Assembly: GCA_963930775.1 (NCBI GenBank) | Contig: OZ005691.1 | Location: 5,515,000 to 5,578,999 of the forward strand | Source: Cliona cf. orientalis | Lineage: Eukaryota > Porifera > Demospongiae > Clionaida > Clionaidae | Direction: 5' to 3' | DNA: 64,000 nucleotides | Part shown: one piece after another, positions 36,058 through 49,400 of the stretch | Layout of the letters: each line of letters starts with the position of its first letter | Position numbering within the stretch: the first letter of the stretch is position 1 | The notes under the pieces: generated by a model | The model's input: only the letters and a program-made list of their open reading frames with translations | What the model was told of the DNA's origin: nothing | Database searches by the model: none | Made by a program: the position numbers and the translations under genes

Positions 36058-38754
36058 ATGACGGATAACGCACAAAGGATGGATTTAGAAGCTGGAGAGC
36101 AAATCATCTCGGTTGATCTAATTGAAGATTTAACTCCACAGCAGTACATTCAACAACTGCTAACCCAGCAAATAGGAGGACGGAGGAATAATGAGGCAAG
36201 TTTTAATAACCTCACATTCACATTCAATAGTATTACTATGGACACAGAGTGTTTAATAGTCTACAGAGATGGGGGGGGGGGGGGGGGGGGGGTAGTTAAT
36301 TGGATTTCTTCTGGTGCCTTTTAATGTTAAAGATGAAATACCTAATATTGTTCTAGCACCAGTAGATGTAGAGCCAGTCTCTCCATGTTTTATTGTGTTA
36401 TAGCTAGTCTGGATGTGGACTGTAGCTATATAGCTATCATTATTATGCTATTGTCCTTCAATTGAGCAGCCATGGCTTCTAGACCTCACTGACACAGTGA
36501 GTATTAATCAAACAAACATTACAAACATGTAACTCCTAAAGAATTATATTCTACACCCCAAAAGTGTCAATACGTGGTGCTACCTCAACACTGTAGCCCT
36601 TATTATGCAATTATTGTACTGTGCAGGATGATGAAGATTCATTCTATGTGGTTGACTTGGGTAGAGTAATCCACCTCTATGATGCATGGAAGGATAAGCT
36701 TCCCCAGGTACAACCTTTCTATGCTGTGAAGTGCAATGAAGATCCAGCCCTTGTCAAGACACTAGCAGCCCTGGGCACTGGATTTGACTGTGCTAGCAAG
36801 GTAACACAGTCATAATTATGCATGGCACAAAATTCCGTACGATTAAATCTTTGTATAGATAATTAGGGTTCGATAATAAATTAATCCTGTACTCTTTCCC
36901 AGAACGAGATAAAGCTTGTTCTAGGGCTGGGTGTTTCTCCTGAACGGATCATCTACGCTAACCCCAATAAGCAGATCTCCCATCTCAAGTTTGCAGCCAG
37001 TAAGGGAGTGTCAATGATGACCTTTGATGGGGAGGAAGAGATTCATAAGATCAAGCAATACTTTCCAAAAGCGAGGTATATAACTAAGCTGTAGAGCTAC
37101 ATAAGGTTGTATGAGTACTAGTCAAGGGGCAAGTTACTGATAATATTATGTAATAGCTAACTACATACGTACATATATACACTAATAATTATTCATGTTG
37201 CTACAGTGCATGCAGTTTAATGTTTTTATGACATGTACATTGTACAATTTAAGACATGCATATTAATTGATTGTCTCCCATTAATAATTATTTTAATATG
37301 TCTGCAAACTGTATACCAAATCATTAATGTTCAACACTGATACTATACATGTGGACAAGTTTGTTCATCTGTTTCAGACTGGTGTTGCGTGTGGCAGCTG
37401 ATGATCCTCTCGGGGCCCATCCATTCGGACGCAAGTTTGGCTGTTCAGTAGAAGATGGAAAGAAATTGCTTCGACTCTGTAAACAACTTGAACTACTCGT
37501 CATTGGAGTGTGGTATGCATTAATAATAAGAGTTGGATGTGCTGTAAATTATTTTTTAGGACAACTAGTAATTACAGTCACGTATACCATTGTTCTGGTT
37601 GCATGATAGCTTTGGAATAGCGTGACCTTGTGTATAATTAATTTTGTGCACTACATTTTACACTGTCGGATGAATAATACTTTGAACTAATTTTGTTGTG
37701 CCTGCAGTTTTCATGTTGGTACGATGAGTGAGAATCCCAGTGCTTATCGAGAAGCTCTGGCTGCCTGTGCCGAGTTATTCCAGTGTGGAGCTGATGTTGG
37801 ATATGATTTCTCTCTCCTGGACATCGGTGGAGGGTTTCCAGGAGAAGTGCACACAGCTGAACTGTTCGGCAGGATGGCAGATGCCATTAGGCAATCGCTA
37901 AGTCAGCATTTCAGCCCCACCAAGTACCCACATCTCAGAGTCATAGCTGAACCAGGTACATACATGTCATGTCACACACAATAATTATCATGTATGCACA
38001 CACATACATAATTATTGGAGTGCATGATTGAGTGCACCCAATTAATGCCAGTTTTGTGACCCCCTTTCAGCAGTATGTACCCCATGAATGACCTATATGT
38101 GGTATAATAATAATAATAATATTATTATTATGGACTAATAAAAATTAATGCTTGCTCCATGGTCGGGTATATTATGCTTTGGTGCCCCCTTCTCGGTGTA
38201 CAGTGACGTATTAATTAATTATGATTATGCATAGCTCTGCAAAATCAATTTAATGTACTCAATTTTATTGCCATTCCACCATTGTGACAGGGAACTATTT
38301 TGCTTGCTCTACTCACGCACTGGCTGTGAACATCATTGGAAAGAGAGAGCTCATCACCAGCTCTAGTACTAGCACAGCAGCAGTAGCAGCAGACAATGCA
38401 GCAGCTATCAGTGGAGCAAAGACCTTCATGTACTACGTCAATGAAGGAGTGTTTGGCTCCTTCAATTGTGTCATCTCATATAACCAAATAAATATCCCAA
38501 CTCCTCTGACATACTCTACCGATGATGCAGACAGCTCCGTCGCCTCTGAGCTCCACCCTGCAATCATATGGGGCCAGACCTGTGACTCAAAGGACAAGCT
38601 CTGTGAGACAACCTTGCCGGAGTTGGCAATTGGAGATTGGCTCTATTTCGATAACATGGGTGGCTACACCGTGGGTGTGGCATCAACTTTCAATGGATTT
38701 GGTATTTCAGTCAGATTCCACTATGTCACCGAGAGCTACAGGTATAGCTTATAG
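36058..38754 (+). CDS. Ornithine decarboxylase-like protein
   Basis: Six exons: 36058-36195, 36627-36800, 36903-37075, 37378-37512, 37708-37955 and 38291-38754. Family features are clear: PFYAVKCN (PLP lysine), TGFDCASK, YANPNKQ, FHVGT, LLDIGGGFPG, EPG, MYYVNEGVFGSFN, GQTCD (the Cys that completes the active site from the other subunit) and STFNGF. Ornithine decarboxylase makes putrescine, the first step of polyamine synthesis, as a PLP-dependent homodimer. The phosphate-contacting Arg after EPG is Asn here (EPGN), and the Asp of YVND is Glu, so activity could be altered; an antizyme-inhibitor-like role is possible. The first intron uses a GC donor (GAG|GCAAGT at 36196). The start was chosen at the first Met of the exon that gives normal length; an in-frame Met exists upstream. 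The C-terminus ends early compared with vertebrate enzymes. Confidence 0.85.
36271..36292. repeat. Poly-G tract in ODC-like intron 1
   Basis: An uninterrupted run of about 22 G within the GC-AG intron. Similar runs lie at about 29641, 30055, 45990 and 57726, with poly-C at 18471, 34807, 46061, 46317, 54486 and 56729. Lengths at such runs are prone to assembly error. Confidence 0.85.
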
Positions 38755-39335
38755 TAGTATCAGTGCATGTGTATAATAATAATACTAGTACTGGTATAGC
38801 TATCTATACAGTGAAATAGCCCATCAAACTTTAGAGACATTGTGCTGTGTGTATCATCATAGATCTATGATGTAGGTGTGTAACAGTACAACTGGGAAAT
38901 TTCCTTGCCTCAATTGCAATCTAGCTGCAGTATTACAGTGAAACACTAGAGTACAATACTGTTATTATTATATATGCTCTTCGTTTCATGCAGAACAAGA
39001 TTTCAAGTCCTTCACCAACAGTCAACTAAAGAAATAACACAAAATTAATTGAAACTGATAGCAATGGATGCACGTGACGACCATTTACAATTTTCAACAT
39101 TATAGCCTTAAATAATTATAATACATACATTATTATTATTATACATGCACAAACCAATGCAAAAACAATACATTGACAAACTCAAAACGAAACAAAGCAA
39201 CACATGTACACACATACACAGCTCTGCAACATACAACTACATTGGCACATAATACTCCGCCACCACCAACCAAGCTAGCTATAACATTACTATAGCTAGC
39301 TCAGTCATAATCCTGTCGTTGTCTGGTTCCCCAGC

Positions 39336-42300
39336 TCAGCTGCAGCATTTTCTCTGTTTATCATTGTTCGATGAAGTCAACAGCGCTTGGTTACCAGATA
39401 AAAGGTATGCTGGGCTCTCCTCTGGTAGCTTGCGGCCTGCAGTCACATAATAGGAGTACAAAAGTGTAAATACAGTACAGCATTTCAATACCATAAGAGT
39501 CCGCTTTGGAATTCCATACACTAGCTAGAGTGATGTAGCATCGCTCTTAATAAGACTTTTTACATTAAATTTGATGCGGTTTCATATCGTTTGATATCTG
39601 ATCATAGTACTCCTCTTCAAATACATGTACGTTCCGGTGATTCGTCTACATAATTATTTAGTAGGCTGAAATCAATGCTTGCACATTCAGCTCAAATGTG
39701 CGGTGGTGTGTTATGCCATAGGAATGAATGATAAGGGGTATTAAAATAACTGGAATAATCATCAAACTCACCCCCCCTCCCCCCCACCCCCCAGAAGTTT
39801 AGAGTTGATGGTGTCCATGTCCAACATTTGTACAAAGGGATAAAGGAATATAGAGTACACACAATGCACGTGAAAGACTTACTAATCTGAATAAAAAGTT
39901 CTTCCACGTTTGTTGCGTTGAGTGCACTGGTTTCGCAAAATAATGCGTTTATTTGGGCAGCATATTTCTCCCCTTTGTCATAGGAAATCTGTGATGGGAG
40001 AGAGAGAGATAGAATAATAATTCGTACATGAATTCAGCAATTCTTTTCATGTCATCGAACACTATAGAGCTGTTTGAACACATTTAATCTCTTGGTTTAC
40101 ATAATACCATAATCATTCATGTACGGCTATATAGCTTGGCTAAGCATAGCACATGTGCACCTCCGTAAACTGATCCTTTACCAGTCACAGCAGTAGCACG
40201 AATCTGATCATGAGATCATTATTAATAATAATAATATCTGAATTGTGCGCGTGTACAATGGGATTTCCCATGCCCATACTCGACTATTGGAACAATACAT
40301 GAACAATGCTCTGTCAAAGCAATACGACATTGTTTGGACGACTACTCATTTCAAGAACATGAGCATGAACAAATTTTGTATTGTTGAGTAATCCTCATAC
40401 ACACACACTTGCACTCTAGTCTCAGTGCAGCTGTGAGTGCATGGTACAGAATCAAAGGTGTGTAAGTTAAAGTAGGAGAGAGACTCAGCAAGAGAGAGAG
40501 AGAGAGAGGAGGGGGGAATAAAATTAATGGAGGGAGAGAAAGGGAGAGGGAGAGGGAGAGAGAGGGGAGAAGGGGGGAAGAGAGGGGGGAGGGGGAAGGA
40601 TGGAGGGAGAGAAAGGGAGAGGGAGAGGGAGAAAGAGAGGGGGAGGAGAGAAAGGGAGAGGGAGAGGAGAGAGAGAATGAATTGATCACTGACCTCTCTA
40701 GTTTCTTCTAAATCGCACTTGTTTCCAGCTATGGCTAGGACTATATTGGCCGGACCTAATCTGTTTAGTTCTGTTATCCACTCTTGTAATACTTCAAACG
40801 TTGCTTCGTTGGTGATGTCATAGACTACGATGGCAGCGGCTGCATTTCTGTAGTACATTGGCAACAGGGAGCGATACTGGAGAAAGAGAAAAAAAGGAGA
40901 AAAATTTAATGTACAATTAACATACATGATATCATATACAAAGGCATTCAAGCAATAGTACCTACGTTATGAGAAAAAAATATCATGTATGCAAATAAAG
41001 ATTTCATGTAGCAAGGTATTAGTTGGGGATGAGAGGAGGGGCCAAAAGTGGCGTAGCACCACTCTTAAAAAGACCTTTTACTTTTACATCTGATATGGTT
41101 TTATAAACCACTAACAATATCTTTCGATAAACCATAGCACCGCTTTTTAATTTCTTTCTAGTGACTTGCACATACATGTACGATTAGAAGAATATGTTTG
41201 ATACACATAGGCTCTCCCTGGGAGGTGTGAATACGCACGGTTATGCAAACAACTGTGGTGTGAAACAAGGAAGCCACTTTTACTGGTACTTGATTATTGT
41301 ACGTACGTGCATATTTGTAATTTTGAACTACAATTACATGGTTGCAATAGCTAAACTAGCAGCTAGCCTAGTTACTGAGTATGAGCAACAGGCAAAACAA
41401 GCACAAAAGAACAGTATTAACTGCTTTGTTAATACAAAGACATTAAACATGAGATTTTGTGGGTACTGTAGACATGTTTTGAGTGACCCATACTCGAGCA
41501 CTCTGCCCCTCCACTGTCCAGTGAGAGAGACACACAGAGAGAGAACTTACTCTTTCTTGACCAGCTGTGTCCCATATCTGAAATTTTATTGTCTGGTTGT
41601 CCACAGTTAGAGACTTTGACATAAAGGATGCACTGCAGAGAGAGAAGAATACCAAGCAATGGCATACCACAACAATGGCTTCAGTTAATTAGCACATCTG
41701 GTCCTCGTAGATCCGTCCTCAAAAGATCACTTTACAGGTTCCTTCTGTTGCCCCTCCCTCTCTCTCCCTCTCTAGTCTGGCATAGCTGATCCTCACACGA
41801 AGAGGAGGGTCTGGTCAAAAGCCTATACTATGCTATACTCGTACAAGACAGTCAGAATATGACTGTCCCCACAAGGATGCAAATGTGGGTGATAAAATAA
41901 ACTGCCAACCGCTATGACGCAAACAGTAGGTACACGTGAGAGCAAGAGTATGCATGCACTAATCTTGTCCTGTGCGCATGTGCATGGCAATGATATATTT
42001 GCTGAGTGTGTTGACACATACTTTTAAATGTACTAATTACATTCCTTCTGTACAAGCATAGTATAGGGTTTAGACCAGACCCTCCTTTTCCTGCGAGGGT
42101 CGGCTATGCCAGACTACTCCCTCTCATGTATAGACATGGCCACTACTGGTGCATCATGGCAGATCAGGAGGGTACAGCTCCATGCATGAAAATTCAGTAC
42201 GCTTACACACTAATTAGCAGACATGACCACTAGGCTATCCCTTGCATTCTCAGAAACAGTACTGATACAGGAACATTCACATACCCTAGTGTTGTCGTTA

Positions 42301-42647
42301 AGTTCGGATTAAAGGAATCATGGACGAATCTACCGACCAAACTGCTCTTCCCAACTCCAATGTCCTGTGATGTACGTGTATGTGCGAATACAAAAACAAT
42401 ATAAAATTTATGGGGAGATAGTTTTTAATGACAACAAGGAGAGAGATCTGGGAGAAGACAAGGGGCTTAACCACCACACTCAGAGCCACGCCCATGCGCA
42501 TGACCATAGACCAGCTCTTGGACTAGTGAACATGGCCCCCTACCGTCCTCCCATCCCTTCAAGAAGATACCTACCGAGATAGAATAGTGTTCGATCTCTG
42601 TGTCAACTTACCCCTAACAAGCAGACCTTGACTTCTCTGACCGTCAT
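39336..42647 (-). CDS. Rab22/31-like small GTPase
   Basis: Six exons on the minus strand: 42612-42647, 42285-42364, 41551-41632, 40694-40876, 39883-39988 and 39336-39436. They encode 195 residues. The sequence runs MTVREVKVCLLG, DIGVGKSSLV (P-loop), GASFMSKS (effector switch), IWDTAGQER (switch II), MYYRNAAAAIVVYDIT, AGNKCDL (G4) and ETSALNA (G5), ending in KCCS with two cysteines for prenylation. The P-loop neighbourhood and GNKCDLEETREV resemble Rab22/Rab31, which act in early-endosome and endosome-Golgi traffic. The C-terminal CCS differs slightly from the usual CC end. All junctions are in phase. The gene is head-to-head with the TH1 gene, starts 272 bp apart. A MITE (41773-42116) and a purine tract (40490-40680) lie in introns. 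Confidence 0.9.
40490..40680. repeat. Purine-rich (GGGAGA)n tract
   Basis: About 190 bp of nearly pure A/G on the plus strand, equal to a pyrimidine tract on the Rab transcript just downstream of the exon 4 donor at 40693. Ser/Pro/Leu-rich frames on the minus strand come from this tract and are not genes. Confidence 0.9.
41773..42116. mobile_element. TAGTCTGGC-ended MITE
   Basis: About 344 bp. The left end TAGTCTGGCATAGCTGATCC and the right end mirror each other over about 45 bp, including 'gaggagggtctggtc' inside. It lies in an intron of the Rab gene. A degraded end occurs near position 85 of the window. Confidence 0.7.
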
Positions 42648-42919
42648 ACTTTAAGCCCGAGCTCCAGAGACATACGATAACCCGGGATTGATCGTCAGTA
42701 AAACCTTGCTGAGCTAGGGCTTTTTGAAGACCATGATCATGTGATGAATACAGAGATGTGCGTTGTTAATTAACAGGGTTTGCCCCATTCGATTCGCAGG
42801 GCCCTTGCACTTTGTACTTTCATGATCGTGACAGCCCCGCCCGACCCGCGGGTAGACGATCCCCTTATAGATGTACATGTACCTTTGCAACCGCAATTAC
42901 CACTCAAAAGGCAAAGAGC
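42648..42919. promoter_or_regulatory. Bidirectional intergenic region, Rab22/31-like and TH1 genes
   Basis: 272 bp separate the two divergent start codons, so the two promoters must share or abut here (5' untranslated exons excepted). No TATA box is obvious. 'ccatgatcatg' and 'gcacccttgcactttgtac'-like stretches are the only notable words. Co-regulation is inference. Confidence 0.45.
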
Positions 42920-45900
42920 ATGTCCATTTCTGACTTTGATTTGGACGAGGAGGGTCGGGGAGGCCCGGGCGACGAGGGAGAGGACAAGAAACTCGAAGAA
43001 ATGTGGAGCAAAAAGGTCCGGCGACGCTCGAGTCAGCTCAAGAGGCTCGTGGGAGACCACCTCGACCTCAAGGAACACCCAAAGATCACCCTCCTGCTGG
43101 CAAAGAACGGTGAGGACATGATGGCTAATTAATAGCTGATTGTATACTTTAATACCTAGAGGCTGGAACTGTACGTAGGCACACTACCGAGTATCGATAA
43201 TAAATGTAGGAACCTGAACCTGACACCGCTGTGTGTTGGTTTTGACACCTCAGCACAGTTGACAAAACAAGCACTTGCATGTATGCTGGTACTTGACCCT
43301 CAAAGAAAAAAGATTACACTTTAATAATAAAATTATTATATGTCACCGATAGTTGTGTTCAAAGCATTGGAGGGCTGGTATTCAGTACAGTTTTTGGGGA
43401 GGGGGGGGGGGGAACGTCTCGACTGAGTGAAACTCAGGCCATACCAAATTGATTACATGTTTCACGGACAGGCTGACTACAAATGTTGACCTGGGTGGCA
43501 GGGAAAAAAATAAAAATAAAAGATGAATCTCATTAAAAACGTCATTAAAAGAAACCACAAACCGCCAAAAGTGTCCCTCCCATGATCATATCACCACAGT
43601 TAGATATTTGATGACATCTTGACCACGTTGGACCAGGATGCATTGCTCAACCACGTAACCATGATGCAGATGGCGATCGACGACAAAGTTAGCCACTTCA
43701 ACTGCACTGTACATGTTGTACATGTAGCTGTGCTTTTGCCACACCCACTCAGATCATTTGGCCACATCCACTAATTTTTCCTGATTTCTTCAAAAATGGA
43801 CCCGCCGGATCCGTGAAACATGAAATCAAATTGGTGTGGTCTCATAGGGTGTTCTGTGAGTGTTCATTGTTTTCGACTATGACCATGTGTGCATCAATAT
43901 ATTATTATAAGTATAATAATACTATGCATATTGCTTGCATTGCATGAGGTGTGGTATGTACTGATTGGTTCAGACAGAAGAACATAAAAACATCATCACA
44001 TCTTACATTATAAACACAATCAGCTTTAGTCACGCCTCCTGTCCAATGCTATTAATATTACGATATTGACCTTACCCTAAGATTGCGTTCAGCGTGGACA
44101 GATCCCTATTTACACCTGCCCTGTGAGAGAAAGGATCCCAGCCAAGAGGGCTGTGCTAGTGCACGGCCCCTACTTTCTTGATTATCTCATACTAGGATGG
44201 ACTTGGCACAACCCCCTTAGCCATTCATTATCACAGCATGTGACCCTGTAGCCACTCATGAAACTTGATGACATCATAGCTCTGTACATTTCCTAGTTTT
44301 AGTTTGCGTAATAATTATAATGTATGGATTCCTGAAGCTTAAGCAGGCCATCCTCTAGTCCCATGGTAGTTATTATCCTCTCTCATGAATCTCAAAGAAT
44401 TCCGATAATGCTGACAATCAAGTGTTTCGTTGGTTTAGTACTTACCCCTGTGGTCTTGCATCTTGCTGTACATCAGGGTTATCAAGTTTCACCTACGTAT
44501 AGAGTTTACATTGTGTTGTACGAAATGATCACATGAATACTGAGTCATCCCTTTTATCGCCACATAGTATAACTTTTGATGGTGATTCTCTAGAGTCTTC
44601 TAGTAGGGTGATCCCCTGTTGGGTTCCACAACCAAAATAATGATTATATCAGCAGCAATTGAAACTGCAGTGTTTAAGCTGTTACTCCCTCATGGATCCC
44701 TTTAGCTCCAGCATGTTATGTTGAAGAACTGTGAGCAGGCTGGGGATAATCGACACTATGGTGATGCACAGTACAGTGGTGCAAAAGTCATGAGCGAACA
44801 TAATATTATTTGTGTTCATGCTAATAGAATGCAAGCTAAAAAGGAATTTTTTTACTTCCACATAACTTTCTGGTAAAGATCGTCATACTGTACATTGAAG
44901 TGACATCGTTAGTTGCTATCTGCACGAAGATTTTTTGCGGACAACTTAACTGTTCGGTAAAATTTGCCGACATTTCAGCTAGATACTCTAGTCATCCTCA
45001 GGGCATCTAGTCGAAATATCGGCAAGTTTTACCGAACAGTTAATTTGTCTGCAAAGAATCTTCGTTTGTTTCATACTCTACATTATGAAAAATCATAGAA
45101 ATGCAAATTTTCTTGCATTATTAGATCTTGTGTTTATTAGCATTAACATCAACACAGTACCTACTCTTGGATTGATGTATTTCAGACCTTTATGTAGTAG
45201 CTGTAAATTTTGGAGGAAATTAAGCATTTTGGTGACAATCATGATCATGAATTGAAACCAATAAAATCCTTGTACTCTACCACACTGAACTAACAGCACA
45301 CTACTATACTTGCAATTCCCATCAGCATACCTAAACCACTAATTGTAGTGGCTATGAATGTTACAATAATTATCTCTGACTGAATGGCGTATTGTTACCC
45401 TGTGCGCGCATGCGCAACAACAATCGGTTCTGTCCATCTGTTTGTTTGTCTTTTTATCAGCATAAAAATCGCCAGATCTCAATATCTAGGAACCTGAACG
45501 ACTCATAAGCACAATAAAGCTTTCCAAATTGTAAAAAGTTGCTTCTAATTGTTTGGTATGGTCCACGAACGTCGCAACACTGCATTTTTATTGGCTATGC
45601 CTATTAATTGAACCCCTTGTGCTTTCTGCTCATGCGTACAACGTAACATGGTATGTACATGTAGGTAATGGTCATCAACAAGCGACTGCATAATGCGTTC
45701 ATATTGTAGTGCCACTATGCAGATAGATGCAGAATACAGATGCAGCGCGCGGAGTATGTGCTCTGCTAGTTTTGTGATTACATTGTCATTGAAATGCTTA
45801 CTCTGCTGACTGTAGGTGAGAGGTGCATCCATTTCAGTGATGCAGTGACAAAGGTCAATAGAAAAGGCAGAACACAGGAAAGATGGCTGATGATCACAGG

Positions 45901-46423
45901 TCAGTACTATAGCAATTATAATTATTGTTCAGGGGTCTGGGGGTGCTTTTACCCTCCTTGGGAATAATTTGCTTCTCCTCAGCAAGATTTGGGGGGGGGG
46001 GGGGGGGGGCGACATTCCATAGTGGGGCGTCTTTCGCGAGGGTACAGTACTTACTCTGCCCCCCCCCCCCCCCCGGTACAATTTTCTAAATGAAGGCCTG
46101 GTGGCCATGTATAGTTTAATCACACTTCAACAATAATTTTATTACTGTTCTCTGTATAGCTATTGTTGTAAATGCCAGCACAGCCATATGAAATTCTCTG
46201 TGTAAGTAATTAACACTCCCACGTGCTATACTGAAAGGTGTCAGTAGTAAAAATGCTGCTAGTGGGGCACCATGTAAGGGTATAAAAAAGCCACCCCTTC
46301 CTTAGAATCGATTCTCCCCCCCCCCCCCCCCCATTTAAGTATTAGCTTTAATGAGATTGCCATTTCACTACATTTGCCCCCTCTTGAGTAATAGTAAACA
46401 TGATAATAATGGTTTCTCTCACT

Positions 46424-46482
<59 letters not shown>

Positions 46483-49400
46483 CTGATCAGATGGTGCTCT
46501 CTACAACATTGACCCCACTACAGTGAAGGTGAAGCGGAGAATCCAGCTAGCCAACATCAGCCGACTCAGCACCAGTCTACTATCAGATAACTTCTTTGTT
46601 GTTCATGTTCCTCTTGAGTACGATTACCTGTTTGTCAGTGGCCGTAAGACTGAGGTCATCTCCGTCCTGAGACAGGCCTTCACCGAAGCCACCAGCCAAG
46701 AACTCTCTATCACCATGCAAAACATGTATGATAGTATTCCACAAAACTTAATACCAAATGGAGCTGTTTTGCCAAATTTAATGGTTGAAACGGTTCTCAG
46801 TCAGTATTGGTTGAATGTGTTACAAAACCTCAGTAACATCAGGGGTTCCCCACACACTGGCCAAAATAATCAGTCATTAATTAACCCTAGCCACAAAGCG
46901 TAGGCGGAGGCGTTACTGCAATCGTTTGGCGATTTTTGTCCGTCCGTCTATCTGTCCATCACAACCCTCCTATGCTAAATGGTAAGGGTCGTTTGAGAGA
47001 AAGTACGCATTTGAGGTATACTGGACACAAAGGAATAGTGGTCATGTTAGTCCTGCCCAGTGGTGTAGTAGTGTGCAGCTGATGCCCGTCTGTGTTTACA
47101 TGGCACATATATACCTCTGCTACACATGATGACTGATTACAATTCTGTGCCTTGCTGGTCAGTTGTCAGTGCAGTGACAGTGTAAACAGGCAGTGGCTCT
47201 CAAATTCAGTTTAGGTAGTCACAGAAGCTTTCAGTTTGTATAGTGACATAGTCACCCTACTCCTAGATCGTGCACTGACTCTGAAGAAACTTGAACAGTA
47301 CCATATAACCATAATATTATTCAGGTGCAGGGTATGTAGTTCAATATTCCTGATATTGAACAAGCATACACAGTGAGCCATGGTATACTGCACATGAGTC
47401 ATGCATATAGCTAACGGTGAGGGTTCTGCACTCAAGTGCATTTAGTATTTTTGGCTATGTTTTTGTCATTGTTTCCTTCACAACTGGATTTTGAGACTAC
47501 CACTGATCAGTAATATCTATGGGAAATGGCTACAAGACTTGGGAGCCACCGAGTGTCATAGGCATGCTTTGTAATAAATATCTCGCCAAAGTTTCCTTTC
47601 TGTGTAATTATCTCCCCAGTAGCAATTTACTTTTTTGTGGTTATGAGGTAATTATAGTGTAATTATGATGAAACCTATAGTGTAATCTATGAGGTAATTA
47701 TGAGAAAATTCAGGGCCTCGCTGGAGCCTTTCTGAGACTTGAAAATCAGTAAATATGTAGAGTATCTTACGCGTGTATCCAGCGAATAGATTACAAGCTG
47801 AGCGCTACTTTCTCTGAGAAGTACTGTTGGTTGAACTTCACGTGTTTTCTTGGCTTACGTAATGCCATGGATAAATAAAGCTAGCCTTGCGCTATATATA
47901 GCACGCATCACTGCCACAAGGGGCTGGCCCGCGCGCGACTGCAGCAGCGTGACCAACCTGAACTTCGGAAGGAATACTGTGTTGTCGAGTTCGTCTCTGT
48001 GATTGAAGCATCGAGGTTGAGAGTCGATCTTAGACGCCATCTCCATGATTTCTGGGGCCAGCATCGATCGATGTGTACGCATTCTATTGACGACCTTTTA
48101 CCACATGCACCATTACACTGTGCAGCTACTGGGGAGATGGTCAAGGGTTCATTAAAATTATGAGCCTAATCTCGCCGCCTAGGTAAGATAATGTTATCAT
48201 GATAATAATTGTTCAGCTTCCTTTCTACAGAATTTCGTAATATACGGTAGTACCAGTACATTACTCCATGTATACAAAAAAAACTGCATACTAGAAACAA
48301 AAGTTCTATATATGAGCATCAAGGCAGGCAGCGAGATTGATCTATCAATGAAAACTTGATCATATCCTCAATGGCTGCATGGTGGAAGTGGCATATGTGG
48401 TAAAGGTCGTCATTATAGTGGGTACACAGTCTACATTGGGAGTTTGAGAGTTGGCTCTCGACCTCGACAGTGACAAGTTTCGAAGCTTCAATCACAGAGA
48501 AGAACTCGATAGCGCAGTACAGTTTCAATTTGGTCCGATGGCATGCTGCTCACGGTGCGTGCTATATATAGCGCAGGGCTATAGATGTATGTATATATAT
48601 CCACGGGATTACGTCAGCCAAGGGAACACGTGAAGTTCGGCCATCGCTACTCGTCAGAGAAAATAGCATGCAGCTTATAATATATTCCCTGGATAGATAC
48701 TCTACATACTTACCGATTTTCAAGTATCAGAAAGGCTCCACTGAGGCCCTGAATTTTTGCGTGATTACCTTATAGGTTACACCATAATTTTATCATGATT
48801 ACCTAATAACCGCAAGAAAGTAAATTACTACTGAGGGCATAATAATAACCTAACAAATGTTTTTGGCTAACAAAATGGTTTCATGGGATGATCAGGTTAT
48901 TGGTAAAGTTTATGCTGAATTAACTTTTCTATGCAGTATTGACTATCGTATAGACAAAGACCAGCACAGAAGACTTGTATTTCAACAAGGAGAAGGTCAG
49001 TATACTAACATTATTATAGTATGGTGGCCCAGAAGGACACTGCCGCATGCAGTGGCCCACACCGTTGCGGGCCGCCTGAAAGTCACTGTTGGCCGCTAAA
49101 GGGTTTAGGTGGGGCACGGCTAAGCCACATCGGCCAGCCACAGCTGAACGGCGGGTAACCCCAAGCTTGGGCCACCACGGCAAGGTCCCTCTTGGCCACT
49201 GTAATAACTAGAGCTCTATAGAGCACATACCCCGCACGCACATTGCGCAATCTATAGCTAGGTCTGTTTTTGTTGTTGCTTGATTGTATCAAGGACTTTA
49301 TAGACCCCATAAGCCCCTGGTTCAATGTATAATATAGGGCTCTTGGTGATATAATATTATATCAGCCAAAACACCACTGAATCTCTCTCTGCACCTAGGT

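Noticed and set aside
40346..40951. Long Ser/Leu/Pro-rich minus-strand frame extending the Rab exon
   Set aside because: The frame runs past the splice donor at 40693 into the purine-rich tract. The true exon ends at 40694.
46726..46905. Continuation of TH1 exon 3 to a stop near 46905
   Set aside because: The extension enters family D sequence, while a GTATGA donor at 46726 gives the right phase for the next TH1 block at 48937.
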